Source: Lottia gigantea (Eukaryota; Mollusca; Gastropoda; Lottiidae). Taken from it: a stretch of DNA of 64,000 bases. The stretch's first letter is position 1; each line of letters opens with the position of its first letter. The DNA lies in contig NW_008709027.1 of NCBI RefSeq assembly GCF_000327385.1, positions 2,281,952-2,345,951 of the forward strand, in the 5' to 3' direction. This document shows, in pieces, positions 49,601 to 58,600 of this stretch. A program made the translations under genes and the position numbers. The notes below the pieces were generated by a model. The model saw only the letters and a list, made by a program, of their open reading frames with translations. It had not been told where the DNA came from and ran no database searches.

Positions 49601-52600
49601 TACCTGTATTCCTAAGGCGAGTGAAGGGTTTCCTTTTCTGATGAGTCGACCATTTATAACTAACTCTCCTGTCTGGCGGATCGTAAAGATACCATCACCA
49701 CCTACAATTAAAACATTTTAAACAACGTAGAATAACGTATATCTACCCAAGCAAAGCATCAGCTTAGAAATATCCAGTAAACAAATATGATGAACTCAAG
49801 GTCAAAAAGATCAAACTAATCTTGAGATAGTAGTTTTGCAATCTGAAAACTCAATATGGAATCACGAGAAGATATGCAATCAAGCTCACAAGATTATGTG
49901 ATTAAATAAAAACAAGTTCTGGTGTAAAAGAAGATATTTACCTGTGGTTATATTGTAATTAACCGGTGTATTAAAAGAATCGCGATCTATTGCAAGTATA
50001 GGTGGAGTGGTATTTACTACACGGTTATTGTAATTCTGGAATATTTAATATAAGAGAGTTAATTCATGAGTTGAACTAAGTGACACGGTTTATTCAAATC
50101 TTGATATTTCCCTACAAGTAATGTTATTACAGGCATCAAACGTCATAACAAGTTCCAAGCCATTTGATCAAAAAGCCGCTTATTATTTCAGGTCCGTGAA
50201 CCAAAGTGGTTACCACCTTGCAACGATGGGAGATGGGTTATATATCCTCTTTGAGATTTCATGAGAATGGTTTACAATTACGGTGTCCATGAAGAGTGAA
50301 ACACAAATATAGTCGTAAGAAAATGTATCCTCATGAGGCGTTAAACATAACCGCTAAGGCCAAGGTTTGAAAATTACATTGACGACTCGTCTTTTTCAAG
50401 ACGCGTAACTTTTTGATAATCACCAGCTCATATCATTTCCTATTATAGACTTTATCAACAAGGCGAAAAATATTACAGTTCTCCAATTCTTTTTGAATAA
50501 TTTATGCCATTTTCGTACATCTCGGGTACTATTAACATAAATTCAAAACCGAAATCAACCTACTTAAATGATGAACCATGATTCATTTTTATTATCATTA
50601 TGATTTAGTATATCTAAAAGAATATTTCTTTTGATAAAAGTCAAATCAAATATATCGAATAAGCTTGAAGAAATTAGAAAAAAATAACAGATCTTACATC
50701 TTCTGATATATTCAACCTATATATGGTTTGAGTGAATCTTGGACTCTGATCATCAACATCTAAAATGTCCACTGTTAATATAACACTGCTATTTTTCTTT
50801 ACAAGGTTGTCTCCATCCTCCTATAAATAATTATTTGAATTGTATATATTAGTATTAAAAGCAAAATGTTGATAGATTTCTGACATCATGCTGGTCGACT
50901 TCTTTAAATGATGAAACGGTGACCATAGACAATAATGACATAATGATAGTGGACTACATTCAATGCTGACAAAATGTTCTTCCAATGACGGCAAAATGTC
51001 GATAGACTACTTGTAATGATGTCAAAAATCTATTGACGACTTTCAGCGATGACATTAGGATTGATGGCATTACTTTCAATGACGAAAAAGTGCCAATAAC
51101 CTTGTTCTAATGACATGATGCTCATAAACTACTTCTAATGATGTGATGCCCATAAACTACTTCTAATGAAACTACTTCTTATGACATGATGCCCATAAAC
51201 TACTTCTAATGAAACTACTTCTTATGACATGATGCCCATAAACTACTTCTAATGAAACTACTTCTTATGACATGATGCCCATAAACTACTTCTAATGACA
51301 TGATGCCCATAAACTACTTCTAATGACACGATGCCCATAAACTACTTCTAATGGCATGATGCTAATAAACTACTTCTAATGAAACTACTTCTAGTGACGT
51401 GATACCCATAAACTACTTCTAATGACATGATGCCCATTAACTATTTCTAATGACATGATGCCCATTAACTACTTCTAATGAAACTACTTCTAATGACATG
51501 ATGCCCATAAACTATTTCTAATGACACGATGCTCATAAACTACTTCTAATGACATGATGCCCATAAACTACTTCTAATGGCATGATGCCCATAAACTACT
51601 TCTAATGACATGATGCCCATAAACTACTTCTAATGACATGATGCCTATAAACTACTTCTAATGACATGATGCCCATAAACTACTTCTAATGAAACTACTT
51701 CTAGTGACGTGATACCCATAAACTACTTCTAATGACATGATGCCCATTAACTATTTCTAATGACACGATGCCCATAAACTATTTCTAATGACACGATGCT
51801 CATAAACTACTTCTAATGACATGATGCCCATAAACTACTTCTAATGACATGATGCCTATAAACTACTTCTAATGACATGAAGCTCATATACTACTTCTAA
51901 TGACATGATGCCCATAAACTACTTCTAATGACATGATGCCCATAAACTACTTCTAATGACATGATGCCCATAAACTACTTCTAATGACATGATGCCCATA
52001 AACTACTTCTAATGACATGATGCCTATAAACTACTTCTAATGACATGATGCCCATAAACTATTTCTAATGACATGATGCACATAAACTACTTCTAATGAC
52101 ATGATGCCTATAAACTACTTCTAATGACATGATGCCCATAAACTACTTCTAATGAAACTACTTCTAGTGACGTGATACCCATAAACTACTTCTAATGACA
52201 TGATGCCCATTAACTATTTCTAATGACACGATGCCCATAAACTACTTCTAATGAACCCACTTCTAATAACATGATGCCCATAAACTATTTCTAATGACAT
52301 GATGCCGGTAAACTACTTCTAATGACATGATGCTAATAAACTACTTCTAATGAACCCACTTCTAATGTCATGATACCCATATACTACTTCTTATGACACG
52401 ATGCTCATAAACTACTTCTAATGACATGATGCCCGTAAACTACTTCTAATAACATGATGCCCATAAACTACTTCTAATAACATGATGCCCATAAACTACT
52501 TCTAATGAAACTACTTCTTATGACATGATGCTCATAAACTACTTCTAATAACATGATGCCCATAAACTACTTCTAATAACATGATGCCCATAAACTACTT

Positions 52601-55600
52601 CTAATGACATGATGCCCATAAACTACTTCTAATAACATGATGCCCATAAACTACTTCTAATAAAACTACTTCTTATGACATGATGCTCATAAACTACTTC
52701 TAATGATATGATGCCCATAAACTACTTCTAATGACATGATACCCATAAACTACTTCTAATGACATGATGCCCATAAACTACTTCTAATGACATGATGCCC
52801 ATTAACTATTTCTAATGACACGATGCCCATAAACTATTTCTAATGACACGATGCTCATAAACTACTTCTAATGACATGATGCCCATTAACTATTTCTAAT
52901 GACACGATGCCCATTAACTATTTCTAATGACACGATGCCCATAAACTATTTCTAATGACACGATGCTCATAAACTACTTCTAATGAAACTACTTCTTATG
53001 ACATGAAGCTCATAAACTACTTCTAATGATATGATGCCCATAAACTACTTCTAATGACATGATGCCCATTAACTATTTCTAATGACACGATGCCCATTAA
53101 CTATTTCTAATNNNNNNNNNNNNNNNNNNNNNNNNNNNNNNNNNNNNNNNNNNNNNNNNNNNNNNNNNNNNNNNNNNNNNNNNNNNNNNNNNNNNNNNNN
53201 NNNNNNNNNNNNNNNNNNNNNNNNNNNNNNNNNNNNNNNNNNNNNNNNNNNNNNNNNNNNNNNNNNAACTACTTCTAATGACATGATGCCCGTAAACTAC
53301 TTCTAATAACATGATGCCCATAAACTACTTCTAATAACATGATGCCCATAAACTACTTCTAATGAAACTACTTCTTATGACATGATGCTCATAAACTACT
53401 TCTAATAACATGATGCCCATAAACTACTTCTAATAACATGATGCCCATAAACTACTTCTAATGACATGATGCCCATAAACTACTTCTAATAACATGATGC
53501 CCATAAACTACTTCTAATGAAACTACTTCTTATGACATGATGCTCATAAACTACTTCTAATGATATGATGCCCATAAACTACTTCTAATGACATGATACC
53601 CATAAACTACTTCTAATGACATGATGCCCATAAACTACTTCTAATGACATGATGCCCATTAACTATTTCTAATGACACGATGCCCATAAACTATTTCTAA
53701 TGACACGATGCTCATAAACTACTTCTAATGACATGATGCCCATTAACTATTTCTAATGACACGATGCCCATTAACTATTTCTAATGACACGATGCCCATA
53801 AACTATTTCTAATGACACGATGCTCATAAACTACTTCTAATGAAACTACTTCTTATGACATGAAGCTCATAAACTACTTCTAATGATATGATGCCCATAA
53901 ACTACTTCTAATGACATGATGCCCATTAACTATTTCTAATGACACGATGCCCATTAACTATTTCTAATGACACGATGCCCATAAACTATTTCTAATGACA
54001 TGATGCCCATTAACTACTTCTAATGAAACTACTTCTAATGACATGATGCCCATAAACTACTTCTAATGACATGATGCCCATAAACTACTTCTAATGAACC
54101 CACTTCTAATGTCATGATACCCATATACTACTTCTAATGACATGATGCCCATAAACTAGTTCTAATGACATGATGCCCATAAACTACTTCTAATGACATG
54201 ATACCCATAAACTACTTCTAATGACATGGTGCCCATTAACTTCTTCTAATGACATGATGCCCATAAACTACTTCTAATGACATGATGCCAATAAACTACT
54301 TCTAATGAAACTACTTCTAGTCGCCCATAAACTATTACTAATGACATGATGCCCATAAACTACTTCTAATGAAAGTACCTCTAAAGACATGATGCCGATA
54401 AACTAGTTCTAATGACATGATGCCCATAAACTAATTCTAATGACTTTATACCCATAAACTACTTCTAATGACATGGTGCCCATTAACTTCTTCTAGTGAC
54501 ATGATGCCTATAAACTACTTCTAATGACATGATGCCCATAAACTACTTCTAATGACATGATGCCCATAAACTACTTCTAATGACATGATGCCCATTAACT
54601 ATTTCTAATGACACGATGCCCATAAACTACTTCTAATGAACCCACTTCTAACAACATGATACCCATGAACTACTTCTAATGACATGATGCCCATAAACTA
54701 CTTCTAATGAACCCACTTCTAATAACATGATACTCATAAACTACTTCTAATGACATGATGCCAATAAACTACTTCTAATGAAACTACTTCTAATGACGTG
54801 ATGCCCATAAACTATTACTAATGACATGATGCCCATAAACTACTTCTAATGACATGATGCCGGTAAACTACTTCTAATGACATGATGCCTATAAACTAGT
54901 TCTAATGACATGATGCCCATAAACTACTTCTAATGACATGATGCCGGTAAACTACTTCTAATGAACCCACTTCTAATAACATGAGGCCCATAAACTACTT
55001 CTAATGACATGATGCCGGTAAACTACTTCTAATGACATGATGCCCATAAACTAGTTCTAATGACATGATGCCCATTAACTACTTCTGCCCATTGACTACT
55101 TCTAATGACATGATGCCCATAAACTACTTCTAACGACATGATGCCCATAAACTACTTCTAATGACACGATGCCCATAAACTACTTCTAATGGCATGATGC
55201 TGTTAAACTACTTCTAATGACATGATGCCCATAAACTACTTCTAATGACATGATGCCCATTAAGTACTTCTAATGACATGATGCCCGTAAACTACTAATG
55301 GTGGCTACATTCAATGATGTTACAACAAAAAATCGCGGTAAAATGATAAGGATCATTTGATATGACACGTCTGAAGACAACTTCCGTAAGATGGATAGAT
55401 TTTCAATGGGTTTTATATATAGAATGATTTGTATGCTTGTCTTACCTCGGCTATTATGGTTAGGTTGAACTGTCTTTGCATTTCATCATAATCGAATTGT
55501 TTTGTTGTATATATTCTACTGCCAAAGAACCTGAAATGCCCCAGTCCGTCCTGAAATAAAGCGTATATTATATTATAACCTTATATTCTATACAGACATT

Positions 55601-58600
55601 TTAAAGAAGACATGAAAGGTTTGGATCTCGGTAATATTCAATGTTATAAAAAGTCAAAAAAATTATGAAAACTGTTTATAATATAAATATCATAATCTTC
55701 TTGAAATTGTCCGTGGCATTTCCTAGATAACATGTATTTCAGGGTATCTAATTGTGATATTGTGTTATATTTGTAATTTCAAGATACTAAGAAAATGTAA
55801 GATATCATATTGACGTACTTGTAATTTGTAAATGATATACTGATTTTCTTTGTCTTTATCGTTAGCAATACCTCGAGTTTCAAAAATAGCTGTGTTCAAT
55901 TCGGTGCTCTAAATGATACAAAAAATATAATGTAGTAAATTAAACAGAGAATATTTATCATAAAACATAGGTGTAAACCATAATTATTATTCTAGTCCTA
56001 TTCTATATTATATATCACAGTTCATCTTTCCTAGTAAATGGAGAGTTGGCTCGGTGAATTATAGTAGCTTTCTCGCTAAACTGGAGGACCGGGCAACAGT
56101 ATAGTTCGAGATAGTACACTGTGATATTTCAATCAGCGGTGAGAATATTGATATTTAAATCTGAGACAAATTGTCACGTCTTCAGTCTATACAACCAGTA
56201 TAAAGTAGCAAATAAAGTTAGAAACTTTAATTGAAAAATACAACAAATAATAATATGTAAAATATCAAATTATTTGATCAATAATCTAATACTCTAACAA
56301 TAAATGAATAAGAGGATTAATAAAAAAAAAAATAAAGGAAATTGTATTCAACACATAACGTGAGATTTTAACCCCTGAAAAACAGTGGAAGGCGTGGGTG
56401 GGCAAAAGTAGAGATGACTGTACAAATTTTACTAAACTCATGACCAAATACAAAGACAGAGGAAAACTATTTACAAGTGATCAGTTATTGTAAGGGAGTT
56501 TATATTGGTCAGAGAACTGAATCTGAGTAAAATTATAACGAATTGTAATTAAACTGAACAAAATAACAGTGAATTGTAATTAAAATGAATTAAACTACCA
56601 TTGAGAGAGTGTTACATTATGAGGACTGATAATTAATTATTTTAAATCTAAAATATCAAAATGTATACCTCTGATATATTTACTGTATATTGATCTTGGG
56701 TAAAGACAGGAGGGTATTCATTCAAATCGATAATTTTCACAGAAAAGCCTTCCTGTAAATCAAGAAAGTAAAATTAACAATAAAATTATAAGGCTGACAG
56801 TATGACCAAGAATATACCCCAATTTACTAAGTCAAATTGTGTTTGGCATGTATTGCATTTCAATAAATTTGTAGTAAAAATTTGAGTCGTCTTAAAGTCT
56901 GGCTCAGTCTGGGCATAAACTTGGCACGTATTTTTGATTAATCCACACACAAACAGGTTTGTTTTATCTTCCTAAATATCATCATGAAGTGAGCTAGCTA
57001 ATTCATGTCGATACACAACTGAGGTACTATAATATAAACGCTTTTTAAAAGACTTTGACATGCTATCAGCGACATTAACTGACATTTCATTGGATAACTG
57101 CTATAATCACAAAGTCTCATAGAGTTTCGATAAGATTTTCGTTGCGGTTTGTTTTCAAATTCCACAGAATACGTTTATATCAGAAACTCATCAGATCATG
57201 AATGGTAATGTAGTATCCTTCAGAAAAAAAAACACAAAACGAAATATCCAGGTCTGCAATTTAGTCATATTGCGACTAATTGACAAACTTTTTTTTTTTA
57301 AATTTCTAGTATTGAAGTGGACTTACACTACTAGGTGCATTGACACAGGTGATTAAAAAACGGCATTCTGATGATACCTGAAATGGAATTTTAAATCGAC
57401 ATTATGAAAAAAAAATGATTTTTCATCCTCTAAATAGTCCAAACCGTTAGTCTAGAAGACATTTCAATGGAAGTTGTCAATTTCAATTGGATTTGTCAAA
57501 GGTATCGTGATGTCGTCCATAAAATCTTTTAAAGGGACAGTGGCGCCATTTTCGGGGGTTGATTTGAGTCTTGAATAGATGTCAATAGTCTCCTGAAGTA
57601 CTAGAAAATTACGAAAATCGCATAATTTCTTTAAAATTATTTCAAGCTTGGAATTTTACTCACTATTTCTATACGTGTCTTTTCTATATATCACCAATAG
57701 TCATTTCAACATTCAAACGAGGATAATTCACACGTCATGAATTGGAAGGCTAAAATTTCGACGGTGAGCTGTGAACACTATTACTGATTGGCTTAGCTAA
57801 AAAAATTCCTGTTTCTGAGACTAAGTACGAGTGGTCAAAAAATGGCTCACCTGTCCCTTTCTTTGTGAATTGTATTAGGTTTTATAATCTGTTTTAAGAA
57901 TCCCTAGCATAGCGAATATTGATGCTAATGAAATATGTATAATCTCTGATTTGTGAATTATATAGTATGGTCCAACAGAAAGTATGATAGACTATGTTTT
58001 TAAAGATATGTACGGAGAGTCCGGGAATCTATCTTGATAGATAGTAGAAATAACTATAATCACATTTTCGAGGGTTTAACAGGTAGCAGTAGACGAATTG
58101 GGCATATGATCTGTCTATAACAAAGCCATACAAACCGTTTCTGCATCTAAAGTTTTATTTAAGACTATATTATGGACCGTCTGTGTAGATGATGGCTTTA
58201 CTGCCAGAAAGTTGTAGCAATTCGTTTGGTCAGCAACTAGTTTAACAATGACTTCAGGTAAACTAGTTACATTAAATAATACATATCCTGTAAAAAATAA
58301 ATCTCTCTTATAATTGATGAATTTATGCTCGTTCATCTGAAAGCCCAGGGGTACCATAGAGATTGAAAAAGAAGATACGACATAGGCTTGTAGATTAATT
58401 ATATGCCGATTTATCTTCGAAGTATTCGGAGGTTAAGAGTTCGGTCAAGTTTGTCACTTATTCAGGCCGAAAAGATTGATTAATGACATAATAAACCTTT
58501 ATACCTTACGGTGGCATACACGTTATCATCCCATCAGCAATACCTTACTGTTCTGTAAGAGTTATTATGAAAATTTGCGTTTAATATATATTGTCATTTT

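Larger units (their letters stand above)
50821..55445 (-). other. Intron 7 of the cadherin gene
   Basis: 4.6 kb, almost all of it a 28-bp minisatellite with decayed units at both edges and an assembly gap inside. Its true length is therefore uncertain. Confidence 0.85.

Noticed and set aside
53069-53321. Open frames running across the Ns
   Set aside because: They consist mostly of unknown bases and repeat sequence, so they cannot be coding evidence.
51107-55300. CRISPR-like array (28-bp units)
   Set aside because: Units are head-to-tail without unique spacers and lie in a eukaryotic intron. This is a minisatellite.
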